This document shows positions 55,994-64,000 of a stretch of DNA of 64,000 nucleotides, piece by piece. The stretch is from Dactylosporangium sp. AC04546 (GTDB taxonomy: Bacteria > Actinomycetota > Actinomycetes > Mycobacteriales > Micromonosporaceae): positions 12,600-76,599 of the forward strand of contig NZ_JAHYSG010000059.1 in NCBI RefSeq assembly GCF_022095675.1. Reading direction: 5' to 3'. The notes beneath the pieces were generated by a model. It was not told where the DNA came from and did not search any database. It was given only the letters and a program-made list of their open reading frames with translations. The position numbers and the translations under genes are program-made. The stretch's first letter is position 1; the number at the start of each line of letters is the position of its first letter.

Positions 55994-56911
55994 TCAGCCC
56001 ACGGTGCTCTTGGCCGGCTCGTCGAGCCAGAGCCGCTGCAGCATGTGCCAGTCCTCCGGGTGGCGCGCGATGCCCTCGGCCAGATGATCGGCGACCCGCT
56101 GGGTGGTCAGGCGCACGCGCACGTCGAGCGGCCCCTCGCCGGCCGCCGGCAGCTGGATCGGGCCGACCAGGCGGCCCGCCGCCGCATCCGCATCGAACCA
56201 CATGTCGACGACGTACAGGGGTGCGCCGGTGCGCAGGGCGAGCAGCGCCGGGCCGGCCGGCATCTTGGTCCGGCCGCCGAAGAACCCGACCTCGACCCCG
56301 CGGGCGGTGAGGTCGCGGTCGGCGAGCAGCGGCACGACGGCCCCGGCACGCACGCGCTCCTCCAGCACGTCGAACGGCGGGCGCTCGCCGCCGCTCGTCG
56401 GCAGGATCTCCATACCCAGGGAGCGGCGGAAATGCAGGAACTTGAGGTACACACTCTCGGGTTTGAGGCGCTCGGCGACCGTGGTGATCGGCCAGCCGTT
56501 CGCGGCGACCCAGGCCCCGGCGGCGTCCCAGTTGCCGGCGTGCGGCAGGGCGACGACGCTGCCGACGCCGGCCGCCACGTTCTCGCCGAGCAGGTGGCCG
56601 CGCTCCAGCCGGAAGCCGCGCAGGATCTGCGCCTTCGAGCGGCCGGGGAGCTGGAAGGCCTCCAGGTAGTAGCGCCCGTACGAGCGCAGGGCCCGGTGCA
56701 GCAGCGCCGCGAACTCCGGCTCCGGCATGTCGTCGCCGACCACCCGGCGGAGGTTGGCCGCGAGCGTCGCGGTGCCGCGCCCGGCCCGGCCGCGGCGGTA
56801 CGCACGGGCACCGCGGGCGGCGACCGCGCCGACGACCGGCCATACCGCACCCCGGGGCAGCCTCGGCAGCAGCGAGAACGCGGCGCCGTAGCCGGCCTCG
56901 ACCAGGCTCAT
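55994..56911 (-). CDS. Phosphatidylinositol mannoside acyltransferase
   Basis: 305 residues, LpxL/HtrB lysophospholipid acyltransferase family. HX4D motif HAGNWD at 124-129 and the PLLADRDLTARGVEVGFFGG segment are diagnostic. The mycobacterial homologue at this site (Rv2611c, PatA) acylates the mannose of PIM1. ATG overlaps the pgsA stop (ATGA). Confidence 0.92.
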   Translation of the reverse strand: MSLVEAGYGAAFSLLPRLPRGAVWPVVGAVAARGARAYRRGRAGRGTATLAANLRRVVGDDMPEPEFAALLHRALRSYGRYYLEAFQLPGRSKAQILRGFRLERGHLLGENVAAGVGSVVALPHAGNWDAAGAWVAANGWPITTVAERLKPESVYLKFLHFRRSLGMEILPTSGGERPPFDVLEERVRAGAVVPLLADRDLTARGVEVGFFGGRTKMPAGPALLALRTGAPLYVVDMWFDADAAAGRLVGPIQLPAAGEGPLDVRVRLTTQRVADHLAEGIARHPEDWHMLQRLWLDEPAKSTVG

Positions 56912-57519
56912 CGGGCGTAAGCCTGGCGGTATACCTCGGCCATCCGCTGGCCGATCGTGACGATCGAGAGCGCCCCGAGCACCCACATGACGATCTCCAG
57001 CCCGTAGGGCACGCCGAAGCCCCAGAGCACGCCGCCGATGCCGATGCCGATGAGCCGCTCGGCGCGCTCGATGAGCCCGACGTTGGCGGTCATCCCGAGG
57101 CCCTCGGCGCGGGCCTTCACGTACGAGACGACCTGGCCGGTGAGCAGGCACAGCAGGGCGGCGGCGACGACCCGCGGCTGGCCCTGGGTGGCGTACCAGT
57201 AGGCGATGGAGCCGAAGATCGCGCCGTCGGCGACCCGGTCCATGGAGGAGTCGAGGAACGCCCCGAACTTGTTCGTGATGCCCCGCTGCCGCGCCATCGC
57301 GCCGTCGATCATGTCGGTGAGGCAGCTCAGGGTGATGATCACGAGCGCGATGATGAAATGCCCCCGCGTCGCGAAGCCGAGGGCGCCGACGAGCACACCG
57401 ATGGTGCCGGCGACGGTGACCGCGTTGGGGGTCACTCCGGCGCGCAGCAGCGCGGCGGCGACCGGGTCGACGAGGCGGGCCAATGAGGCCCTGCTGACTA
57501 CGCTGAGGATCTTCGCCAT
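56908..57519 (-). CDS. pgsA: CDP-alcohol phosphatidyltransferase, phosphatidylinositol (phosphate) synthase
   Basis: 203 residues, six membrane segments. The CDP-alcohol motif is complete: Asp69, Asp72-Gly73, Ala76-Arg77, Gly86, Asp90 and Asp94. Position upstream of the acyltransferase and pimA identifies it as the inositol-using enzyme (PgsA1/PIS type) rather than a glycerophosphate one. First gene of the PIM operon; promoter in the 193-base divergent gap to the EF-G-like gene. Confidence 0.93.
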   Translation of the reverse strand: MAKILSVVSRASLARLVDPVAAALLRAGVTPNAVTVAGTIGVLVGALGFATRGHFIIALVIITLSCLTDMIDGAMARQRGITNKFGAFLDSSMDRVADGAIFGSIAYWYATQGQPRVVAAALLCLLTGQVVSYVKARAEGLGMTANVGLIERAERLIGIGIGGVLWGFGVPYGLEIVMWVLGALSIVTIGQRMAEVYRQAYAR

Positions 57520-57712
57520 GGCGCTCTCACGATAACGGTGGTGGAGCTTGCCGGATACCAGCCCGTGGGCCTGCTCACGGTGCTTGAGTAAACCTCAGGT
57601 CGTGATGAGCGCCGGCGGGCTTGTGTCGGTGATGTTTCGGGTGTGGGATCGGTGAACAGGTCGTGACTGTGAGACTGCTCACAGAAGGCATGCTCCAGAC
57701 GGGAGGCGCGTA

Positions 57713-59875
57713 ATGGCGCAAAAAGTCCAGGAGAAGGGGGTCACCGGCACCACGCCGGTGGTTGATGACCCCGGCAGGGTACGCAACGTGGTGATCGTCG
57801 GGCACTCCGGCTCCGGCAAGACGACGCTGGTCGAGGCGCTGCTCGCGGCGACCGGCACGATCGGCCGGACGGGCGCGGTGACCGAGGGCACCACGGTGAC
57901 CGACCACGATCCGGCGGCGCAGAAGCAGCAGCGTTCGGTGACGCTGTCCTGCGCGCCGCTGATGCACGGCGACATCAAGGTCAACCTGCTCGACACGCCC
58001 GGGTACGCCGACTTCGTCGGTGAGCTGCGGGCCGGGCTGCGGGCGGCCGACGCGGCGCTGTTCGTCGTGTCGGCGGTCGACGGCATGGACGCGGCGACGG
58101 CCGCGCTCTGGGAGGAGTGCGCCGCGGTCGGCATGCCCCGCGCGGTGGCGGTCGCTCGCCTCGACCACCAGCGCGCCGACTTCGACGAGGCCCTCGCGCG
58201 CTGCCAGGAGGTGTTCGGCGACAACGTCATGCCGCTGTACCTGCCGATGCTCGGCGACGACGGCGCGTCCGTCGACGGCCTCATCGGCCTGATCACCCAG
58301 CGGGTGTTCGACTACTCCGCGGGCTTCCCACCCCAGGTGCGCGACCCCGATCCGGAGCACCTGCCGGCGATCGAGGAGTCGCGCAACGCGCTGCTGGAGG
58401 GGATCATCGCCGAGAGCGAGGACGAGACCCTGATGGAGCGGTACCTCGGCGGCGAGGACATCGAGACCAGCGTGATCATCGACGACCTGGAGAAGGCCGT
58501 CGCCCGCGGCACCTTCTACCCGGTCGTGCCGGTCTGCGCCGAGACCCGGGTCGGGCTCGACGCGCTGCTGGAGGTGCTGACCAGCGGGTTCCCGTCGCCG
58601 CTGGAGCACACGGTGCCGCCGGTGACCGACCTCGACGGCAACCCGCACGCGCCGCTGCGGTGCGACCCGGGCGGCCCGCTCATCGCCGAGGTGGTCAAGA
58701 CGACGATCGACCCGTACGTCGGGCGCGTCTCCCTCGTGCGCGTCTTCTCCGGCACGCTGCGCCCCGAGCATCCGGTCCACATCTCGGGCCACGGCATGGC
58801 CGAGCGCGGCCACCCCGACCACGACGCCGACGAGCGGTTCGCGCACCTGTTCTCGCCGCTGGGCGCGAACCTGCGCGAGGTGCCCTACGCGGTCGCGGGC
58901 GACCTGGTCGCGATCACCAAGTCCGGCACGGCGGAGACCGGCGACACGATCTCCGGCAAGGACGACCCGATGCTCATGGCGCCCTGGGTGATGCCGGAGC
59001 CGCTGCTGCCGATCGCGATCGTCGCCAAGACCCGCTCGGACGAGGACGCCCTGGCCAAGAACCTGGGGCGGCTCGTGGCGGGCGACCCGACGCTGCGGCT
59101 GGAGCGCAACGCCGAGACCCACCAGCTGGTGCTGTGGTGCATGGGTGAGGCCCATGCGGACGTGGTACTGGACCGGCTGCGCGCCGGCGGCGTGGAGCTC
59201 GACACCGAGCCCGTCAAGGTGGCGCTACGCGAGACGTTCGCCGCGCCGAGCCAGGGCCACGGCCGGCACGTCAAGCAGTCGGGCGGCCACGGGCAGTACG
59301 CGGTCTGCGACATCAGGGTCGAGCCCCTGCCGCGCGGCACCGGGTTCGAGTTCGTCGACAAGATCGTCGGCGGTGTCGTCCCGCACAACTACATCCCCTC
59401 GGTCGAGAAGGGCGTCCGGTCGCAGATGGAGCGCGGCATGGTCGCCGGGTACCCGGTCGTCGACGTGCGCGTGACGCTCTTCGACGGCAAGGCGCACTCG
59501 GTCGACTCGTCCGACGCGGCCTTCCAGACGGCCGGCGCGCTCGCCCTGCGCGAGGCGGCCGAGCAGGGCCAGACGACGCTGCTCGAACCGATCGACGAGG
59601 TGACCATCCGGATCCCCGACGAGTTCGTCGGCGCGGTCATGAGCGACCTGTCCGGCCGCCGCGGCCGGGTGCTGGGCAACGAGCCCGACCCGGCCGGCCA
59701 CGAGCGGACCCTGGTCCGCGCCGAGGTCCCGGCGACCGAGCTGGTCCGCTACGCGGTCGAGCTGCGGGCGATGACGTCGGGCGCCGGCACGTTCAGCCGC
59801 GCGTTCGTCCGGCACGACCCGATGCCGTCCCACCTGGCCGAGGCCGTGAAGAAGGAGCACGCCAGCACCCGCTGA
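57713..59875 (+). CDS. EF-G-like GTPase (EF-G2 type)
   Basis: 720 residues with the domain order of EF-G. P-loop GHSGSGKTT is at 30-38 (EF-G has AHIDAGKTT) and DTPGYAD at 94-100. The NKxD base-recognition motif is replaced by ARLD (148-151), and the switch 1 region differs from EF-G. These are the marks of the actinobacterial EF-G2/FusA2-like group, whose role is not settled; a mycobacterial member binds GTP weakly and lacks translocation activity. ATG with GGGAGG upstream. Confidence 0.88.
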   Translation: MAQKVQEKGVTGTTPVVDDPGRVRNVVIVGHSGSGKTTLVEALLAATGTIGRTGAVTEGTTVTDHDPAAQKQQRSVTLSCAPLMHGDIKVNLLDTPGYADFVGELRAGLRAADAALFVVSAVDGMDAATAALWEECAAVGMPRAVAVARLDHQRADFDEALARCQEVFGDNVMPLYLPMLGDDGASVDGLIGLITQRVFDYSAGFPPQVRDPDPEHLPAIEESRNALLEGIIAESEDETLMERYLGGEDIETSVIIDDLEKAVARGTFYPVVPVCAETRVGLDALLEVLTSGFPSPLEHTVPPVTDLDGNPHAPLRCDPGGPLIAEVVKTTIDPYVGRVSLVRVFSGTLRPEHPVHISGHGMAERGHPDHDADERFAHLFSPLGANLREVPYAVAGDLVAITKSGTAETGDTISGKDDPMLMAPWVMPEPLLPIAIVAKTRSDEDALAKNLGRLVAGDPTLRLERNAETHQLVLWCMGEAHADVVLDRLRAGGVELDTEPVKVALRETFAAPSQGHGRHVKQSGGHGQYAVCDIRVEPLPRGTGFEFVDKIVGGVVPHNYIPSVEKGVRSQMERGMVAGYPVVDVRVTLFDGKAHSVDSSDAAFQTAGALALREAAEQGQTTLLEPIDEVTIRIPDEFVGAVMSDLSGRRGRVLGNEPDPAGHERTLVRAEVPATELVRYAVELRAMTSGAGTFSRAFVRHDPMPSHLAEAVKKEHASTR

Positions 59876-59882
59876 CCCGCCC

Positions 59883-59917
59883 CGGCCCGGCGCACCCGTC
59901 CGGGGTGCGCCGGGCCG
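59883..59917 (+). terminator. Terminator of the EF-G-like gene
   Basis: CGGCCCGGCGCACCC (59883-59897) and GGGTGCGCCGGGCCG (59903-59917) form a perfect 15-bp stem over five bases, seven bases after the stop, followed by TTATGGCCTGTTT. Confidence 0.85.
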
Positions 59918-60086
59918 TTATGGCCTGTTTCATGACTGGGGTCGGAGCTGAGCCGGAGTCCAGATTTGGTCGGGCGTCGCCCCGCGGAAGTCCGGCTACC
60001 GGTGTTGTAACCGGGCTTTCGCGGGGTGACGCCAGACCAAATCTGGGCCCGCCGCAGCCCGGCCTCAGTCATGAAACAGGCCTTAA
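59918..60086. repeat. 169-bp imperfect inverted repeat (MITE-like)
   Basis: The ends TTATGGCCTGTTTCATGACT and its near complement AGTCATGAAACAGGCCTTAA match at 19 of 20 positions. Inside, CCAGATTTGGTC, GGCGTC and CCCCGCG pair with their partners, so the arms of about 75 bases are complementary over most of their length; the centre is CTACCGGTGTTGTAA. No open frame is inside. It is non-coding and could fold into one long hairpin. It resembles a MITE or large REP element. Confidence 0.85.
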
Positions 60087-60095
60087 GGTGAGCGG

Positions 60096-61112
60096 GTGAT
60101 CTTCTCGCGGCGCAAGAAGGCGGGCGGCGGGCAGCAGGCGATCGTCGACTTCTGGACGTGGTGGCCGGACGCGCGGCCGCGGGTCGAGGCGGCGATCTCC
60201 TCCGGGGACTGGAGCGCGCTGACCGGCGAGGTCGGCTCGCGGGTCGCCGCCGTCCACAAGGACCTGACGTGGGAGTTCTCCCGCGGTACCGGCGCGAGGC
60301 ACGCACTCGTCGTGTCCAGCGGCGGCGATCCCGCGCTGCGCAGCGTGGCCGCCCGCTGGCGCGCGCTGGCGCCGGCCGACGACCCCGACTGGGAGTACCA
60401 CACCGCCCGCCAGCCCGACTTCGACACGCTGCAGGCCAAGATCGGGATCGGCGGGGCCGAGCTGGACCTGTCCGAGCTGCGGATCGCCTTCACCCGCGAC
60501 CCCGACCGGCCGGAGGTCGACGTCGTGGTGTTCCACCCGCGCTTCGCCGTGGTGCCCGAGGCCGTCCGTGGGCAGGTGTCGTTCCTGGTCCTCGACTGGG
60601 TGCTCGGCGAGAACGGCGTCGAGGAGTGGGTCGGCGCCGTCGAGTGGACCACCGACGAGCCGGACGGCGCCGCGGACCCGCTGCGGCTGGCCGAGGCGGT
60701 CGCCGATCTCCGCGCGGAGTACCGCGAGCCGCAGTGGGTGGTCTTCTCCGGCTCCCGCCGCGGCGCGCCCCTGACCGGGCTGGCCCAGCGGCCGCTGCGC
60801 TCGGTGCGCTGGCCGCGCTTCGACACGCACGTGGCGGTGACGCTGCCGTACGCCGCCGAGGAGAACGGACTGCCCGACGACGAGACGCTCGACGGGCTGC
60901 GCGAGTTCGAGGACACGGTGCTGGCGGCGGCGCTCGACGACGGCGAACTGCTCGTGGTGGAGACCAGCGCCGGCGAGCGGACCCTGCACTACTACGTCGA
61001 CGGCGCCACGCCGGCCGCCGACGCGTTGATCGCGGCGGCCAGACGATGGCCGCGCGGGCGGGCCGAGCGTGGGCTCGACCCGTCGTTCGAAGCGATCGCG
61101 CAGTTCCGCTAG
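60096..61112 (+). CDS. Hypothetical protein, possible DUF695-like C-terminal domain
   Basis: 338 residues, no signal or membrane segment, acidic, rich in Trp/Asp/Glu. After a basic start (FSRRKKAGGG) comes DFWTWWPDARPRVEAAI. The C-terminal third (from WVVFSGSRRG to the end, with LPDDETLDGLREFEDTVL and TLHYYVDG) has the outline of DUF695, but this is a tentative recognition. The ATG is only nine bases from the MITE-like repeat, so its promoter must lie in or before the repeat. Confidence 0.7.
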   Translation: MIFSRRKKAGGGQQAIVDFWTWWPDARPRVEAAISSGDWSALTGEVGSRVAAVHKDLTWEFSRGTGARHALVVSSGGDPALRSVAARWRALAPADDPDWEYHTARQPDFDTLQAKIGIGGAELDLSELRIAFTRDPDRPEVDVVVFHPRFAVVPEAVRGQVSFLVLDWVLGENGVEEWVGAVEWTTDEPDGAADPLRLAEAVADLRAEYREPQWVVFSGSRRGAPLTGLAQRPLRSVRWPRFDTHVAVTLPYAAEENGLPDDETLDGLREFEDTVLAAALDDGELLVVETSAGERTLHYYVDGATPAADALIAAARRWPRGRAERGLDPSFEAIAQFR

Positions 61113-61131
61113 GCCGTTCCGTCCCCGGCGC

Positions 61132-61209
61132 TTACGCCGCTGGCCACGCCTCGGCCCCTACGTCGTCGGCCACGCCTCGGCCCTTACGCCGCCGGCCACG
61201 CCTCGGCCA
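61132..61209 (-). repeat. Three tandem 26-bp copies of the HIT gene 3' end
   Basis: Units at 61132-61157, 61158-61183 and 61184-61209 share the pattern TTACG-CG-CGGCCACGCCTCGGCC with two to three differences. The third unit holds the last seven codons and the TAA of the HIT gene; the other two repeat that end, each with TAA or TAG, beyond the stop. Confidence 0.9.
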
Positions 61210-61702
61210 GCAGTTTGCGGGTGTCGGTCAGCAGCTGGGGCAGGACCTTGGTGCGGCCGACCACCGGCATGAAGTTCGTGTCGCCGCCCCACCTCGGCAC
61301 GATGTGCTGGTGCAGGTGGGCGGCGATGCCCGCGCCGGCCACGGCGCCCTGGTTCATGCCGAGGTTGAACCCGTGCGCCCCGCTGACCTTGCGGACCGTG
61401 CGCATCGCGGCCTGGGTGAACGACGCGACCTCGGCCGTCTCGCCGTCGGTCAGGTCGGTGTAGTCCGCGATGTGCCGGTAGGGCACGACCATGAGGTGGC
61501 CCGGGTTGTACGGGTACAGGTTGAGCACCGCGTAGACCAGCGTGCCCCGGGCGACGACGAGGCTGTCCTCCTCCGGCAGGCCGGGCGCCCGGCAGAACGG
61601 GCACCCGGTCGGCTCGTCGTGGTCGCCGGCGCGGTCCTCCTTGATGTACGCCATCCGGTGCGGCGTCCAGAGGCGCTCGAGGTCGTCCGGGACGCTCGTC
61701 AT
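61184..61702 (-). CDS. HIT-domain protein, probable Ap4A phosphorylase
   Basis: 172 residues. The histidine triad HLHQHIVP lies near residues 125-132 and [17 protein letters not shown] precedes it. A CPFC pair near residue 35 may bind zinc. The mycobacterial protein at the same place (Rv2613c) is an Ap4A phosphorylase, so that activity is likely. ATG overlaps the thrS stop (ATGA). Confidence 0.9.
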   Translation of the reverse strand: MTSVPDDLERLWTPHRMAYIKEDRAGDHDEPTGCPFCRAPGLPEEDSLVVARGTLVYAVLNLYPYNPGHLMVVPYRHIADYTDLTDGETAEVASFTQAAMRTVRKVSGAHGFNLGMNQGAVAGAGIAAHLHQHIVPRWGGDTNFMPVVGRTKVLPQLLTDTRKLLAEAWPAA

Positions 61703-63699
61703 GACGCCGAGGGGCCCTCGTTGACACGGGAGCGGACGATCTCGGCCACGTGGGCGACGGCCTCGTCGAGCGGGACGCCGTTGCGCTGGGAGCCGTCGCG
61801 GTACCGGAAGGAGACCGTGCCGGCCGTGACGTCGTCGTCGCCGGCGATCGCCATGAACGGCACCTTCTGCTGCTGGGCCGTGCGGATCTTCTTCTGCATG
61901 CGCTCGTCGGAGTGGTCGACCTCGACCCGGATGCCCTCGGCGCGCAGGCGCTCGGCGAAGCCGTCGAGGTACTCGCCGTGGTCGCTGCGGATCGGGATGC
62001 CCACCACCTGCACCGGGGCGAGCCAGGCCGGGAACGCGCCCGCGTAGTGCTCGGTCAGCACGCCGAAGAACCGCTCGATCGAGCCGAACAGCGCCCGGTG
62101 GATCATGACGGGCCGCTGGCGGGTGCCGTCGGCGGCCTGGTACTCCAGCTCGAAGCGCTCCGGCAGGTTGAAGTCGAGCTGGATCGTCGACATCTGCCAG
62201 GTGCGGCCGATCGCGTCGCGCGCCTGCACGGAGATCTTCGGCCCGTAGAACGCGGCGCCGCCCGGGTCGGGCACGAGGTCGAGGCCGGACTCGGTGGCGA
62301 CCCGGCGCAGCGTCTCGGTCGCGGCCTCCCAGACCTCGTCGGCGCCGACGTACTTGTCCGGGTTCTTCGTCGACAGCTCGAGGTAGAAGTCGGTGAGGCC
62401 GTAGTCCTTGAGCAGGTCGAGCACGAACTGCAGCAGCGAGGCGAGCTCGCTCTCGATCTGCTCCGGGGTGCAGAAGATGTGCGCGTCGTCCTGGGTCATG
62501 CCGCGCACCCGGGTCAGGCCGTGGATCACGCCGGACTTCTCGTACCGGTACACCGTGCCGAACTCGAACATCCGCAGCGGCAGCTCCCGGTAGGACCGGC
62601 CGCGCGAGCGGAAGATCAGGTCGTGCATCGGGCAGTTCATCGGCTTGAGGTAGTAGTTCGCGCCCTCGACCTCCATGGGCGGGAACATGCCGTCGGCATA
62701 CCAGTCCAGGTGGCCCGACACCTCGTAGAGGTGGCCCTTGGTGATGTGCGGGGTGTTGACGAAGCTGTACCCCGCCTCCTCGTGCCGCCGGCGCGAGTAG
62801 TTCTCCATCTCGCGGCGGATGATGCCGCCCTTCGGGTGGAAGACCGGCAGGCCGGAGCCCAGCTCGTCGGGGAAGCTGAACAGGTCGAGGTCGGCGCCCA
62901 GCTTGCGGTGGTCGCGGCGGGCCGCCTCCTCCAGCAGGCGCTGGTACTCCTTCAGCGCGTCGCGGGTCGGCCACGCGGTGCCGTAGACCCGCTGCAGCTG
63001 CGGGTTCTTCTCCGAGCCGCGCCAGTAGGCGGCCGCGCTGCGGGTCAGCTTGAACGCCTGGATCAGCCGGGTGCTCGGCAGGTGCGGGCCGCGGCACAGG
63101 TCCGACCAGCAGACCTTGTCCTCCTTGGCGTCGAGGTTGTCGTAGATCGTCAGCTCGCCGCCGCCGACCTCCATGACCTCCGTGGTGTCGACGTCGCTCT
63201 TGACGTCGACCAGCTCCAGCTTGAACGGCTCGTTCCTGAGCTCCTGCTTCGCCTGCTCGACCGAGTCGAACCGGCGCCGGCGGAACCGCTGCCCCGACTT
63301 GACGATCTCCTGCATCCGCTTCTCGAGCTTGTCGAGATCGTCGGGCTGGAACGGCTTGGCGACCTGGAAGTCGTAGTAGAAGCCGTTCTCGATCGGCGGC
63401 CCGATGCCGAGCTTCGCCTCCGGGAACAGATCCTGCACGGCCTGCGCGAGCACGTGCGCGGTCGAGTGGCGCAGCACGTTGAGCCCGTCGGGCGAGGACA
63501 GGTCGACGGCCTCGACCTCGACGTCCTCCTCCGGCGTCCAGTCGAGGTCCCGCAGCCGCCCGTCCGCCTCGCGGACGACGACGATCGCCTTCGGCCCGCT
63601 GGCCGGCAGCCCGGCGGCGGCCACCGCGGCGCCGGCCGTCGTGCCGGCGCTGACCACGAGGCGCGGCGGGGCTTCGGCGACGGGGCGCGCTGTGGACAC
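61699..63699 (-). CDS. thrS: Threonyl-tRNA synthetase
   Basis: 666 residues from GTG 63699 (GGGAG six bases upstream). TGS-like N-terminus, then the editing domain with HSTAHVLA and CRGPHLP, which keeps the His and Cys residues that remove Ser-tRNA-Thr. The catalytic core has class II motif 2 (FRYEKSG-like [12 protein letters not shown]), zinc ligand Cys in MNCPMH and a C-terminal anticodon-binding domain. No T-box leader is seen. Confidence 0.97.
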   Translation of the reverse strand: MSTARPVAEAPPRLVVSAGTTAGAAVAAAGLPASGPKAIVVVREADGRLRDLDWTPEEDVEVEAVDLSSPDGLNVLRHSTAHVLAQAVQDLFPEAKLGIGPPIENGFYYDFQVAKPFQPDDLDKLEKRMQEIVKSGQRFRRRRFDSVEQAKQELRNEPFKLELVDVKSDVDTTEVMEVGGGELTIYDNLDAKEDKVCWSDLCRGPHLPSTRLIQAFKLTRSAAAYWRGSEKNPQLQRVYGTAWPTRDALKEYQRLLEEAARRDHRKLGADLDLFSFPDELGSGLPVFHPKGGIIRREMENYSRRRHEEAGYSFVNTPHITKGHLYEVSGHLDWYADGMFPPMEVEGANYYLKPMNCPMHDLIFRSRGRSYRELPLRMFEFGTVYRYEKSGVIHGLTRVRGMTQDDAHIFCTPEQIESELASLLQFVLDLLKDYGLTDFYLELSTKNPDKYVGADEVWEAATETLRRVATESGLDLVPDPGGAAFYGPKISVQARDAIGRTWQMSTIQLDFNLPERFELEYQAADGTRQRPVMIHRALFGSIERFFGVLTEHYAGAFPAWLAPVQVVGIPIRSDHGEYLDGFAERLRAEGIRVEVDHSDERMQKKIRTAQQQKVPFMAIAGDDDVTAGTVSFRYRDGSQRNGVPLDEAVAHVAEIVRSRVNEGPSAS

Positions 63700-63752
63700 G
63701 ATGGGCTCCCATGGATCGGTCGGCGGGTTTCGTACCGATGCTATCGGGGCGC

Positions 63753-64000
63753 TCAGCGCAGGGCGGAGAACACCCCTCCGGCGACGACGGCGCCGACAAG
63801 GGTGCCCACCACGACCTGGGCCACGGTGTGGTCCTTCAGCGCGACCCGGGACCATCCGACAGCGGCCGCCAGCGGCGCCGCCAGGGCGAGCCACCAGCCG
63901 TACACGAGCATCAGGATCACCACCGACCCGGCCGCCACCGCCGAGTGGATCGACATCTTCCACCAGTGGCTGACCCCGGCCGCGACGACGAGCCCGACCC
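63753..64000 (-). CDS. PAP2-family phosphatase, 5' end outside window
   Basis: Only the C-terminal 81 codons are present; the frame is open to the edge. Read with the residues upstream of an internal [18 protein letters not shown] matches the PAP2 motif with the catalytic His, and [16 protein letters not shown] matches the last motif (Arg and His kept; Gln replaces the usual Asp, as in many actinobacterial members). Three membrane segments remain. A membrane lipid-phosphate phosphatase is expected. It lies 53 bases upstream of thrS on the same strand. Confidence 0.75.
   Translation of the reverse strand, partial: VGLVVAAGVSHWWKMSIHSAVAAGSVVILMLVYGWWLALAAPLAAAVGWSRVALKDHTVAQVVVGTLVGAVVAGGVFSALR

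Overview
The window is chromosomal DNA from a very GC-rich actinobacterium, most likely a member of the Micromonosporaceae. The family guess rests on codon bias and gene order and is an inference; membership of the Actinobacteria is clear from the core genes. No rRNA, tRNA, CRISPR array, insertion sequence or phage gene was recognised.

Layout. The two flanks carry a conserved actinobacterial housekeeping block, almost all on the minus strand. The right flank, read from 64 kb down to about 52 kb, holds a PAP2 phosphatase (partial), thrS, a HIT-family Ap4A phosphorylase, pgsA, an acyltransferase, pimA, a LemA-like gene, pdxS, pdxT and yebC. An EF-G-like GTPase and a possible DUF695 protein lie there on the plus strand. 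The left flank, from about 19.5 kb to 0, holds ruvC-ruvA-ruvB, yajC, secD-secF, apt, relA, two secreted cyclophilins (plus strand), a metallo-beta-lactamase-fold hydrolase, hisS, aspS, rarA and the start of a long repetitive, probably disordered protein. The same order is known from Mycobacterium and other actinobacteria, where yebC sits close to ruvC. Here about 32 kb of accessory genes (19.5-51.96 kb) separate them.

The accessory region contains, from left to right: 3-hydroxybutyrate dehydrogenase with a GAF/PucR regulator; a TetR-controlled DHA2 drug exporter with a pair of palindromic operators; two complete branched-chain-amino-acid-type ABC importers with different gene orders; an alpha/beta hydrolase and a GH5 glucanase; a surface-polysaccharide-like run (GtrA, GT2 synthase, GT39-like transferase, Ig-like anchored protein) that runs directly into a NarL-type two-component pair; a second NarL pair that runs into a ferredoxin-reductase fusion and a cytochrome P450; a third NarL pair; a duplicated-fold membrane protein; and a VapBC-type toxin-antitoxin next to yebC.

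Non-coding structure is prominent. An array of 18 near-palindromic 11-16 bp cores with a 76-bp higher-order period fills the gap between the cyclophilins and relA. Two hairpins with a shared 18-bp stem core separate the two ABC operons. A 169-bp imperfect inverted repeat resembling a MITE follows the EF-G-like gene. Several intergenic hairpins overlap the ribosome-binding site of the next gene. Gene pairs in operons are mostly joined by 4-base ATGA, GTGA or TTGA overlaps.
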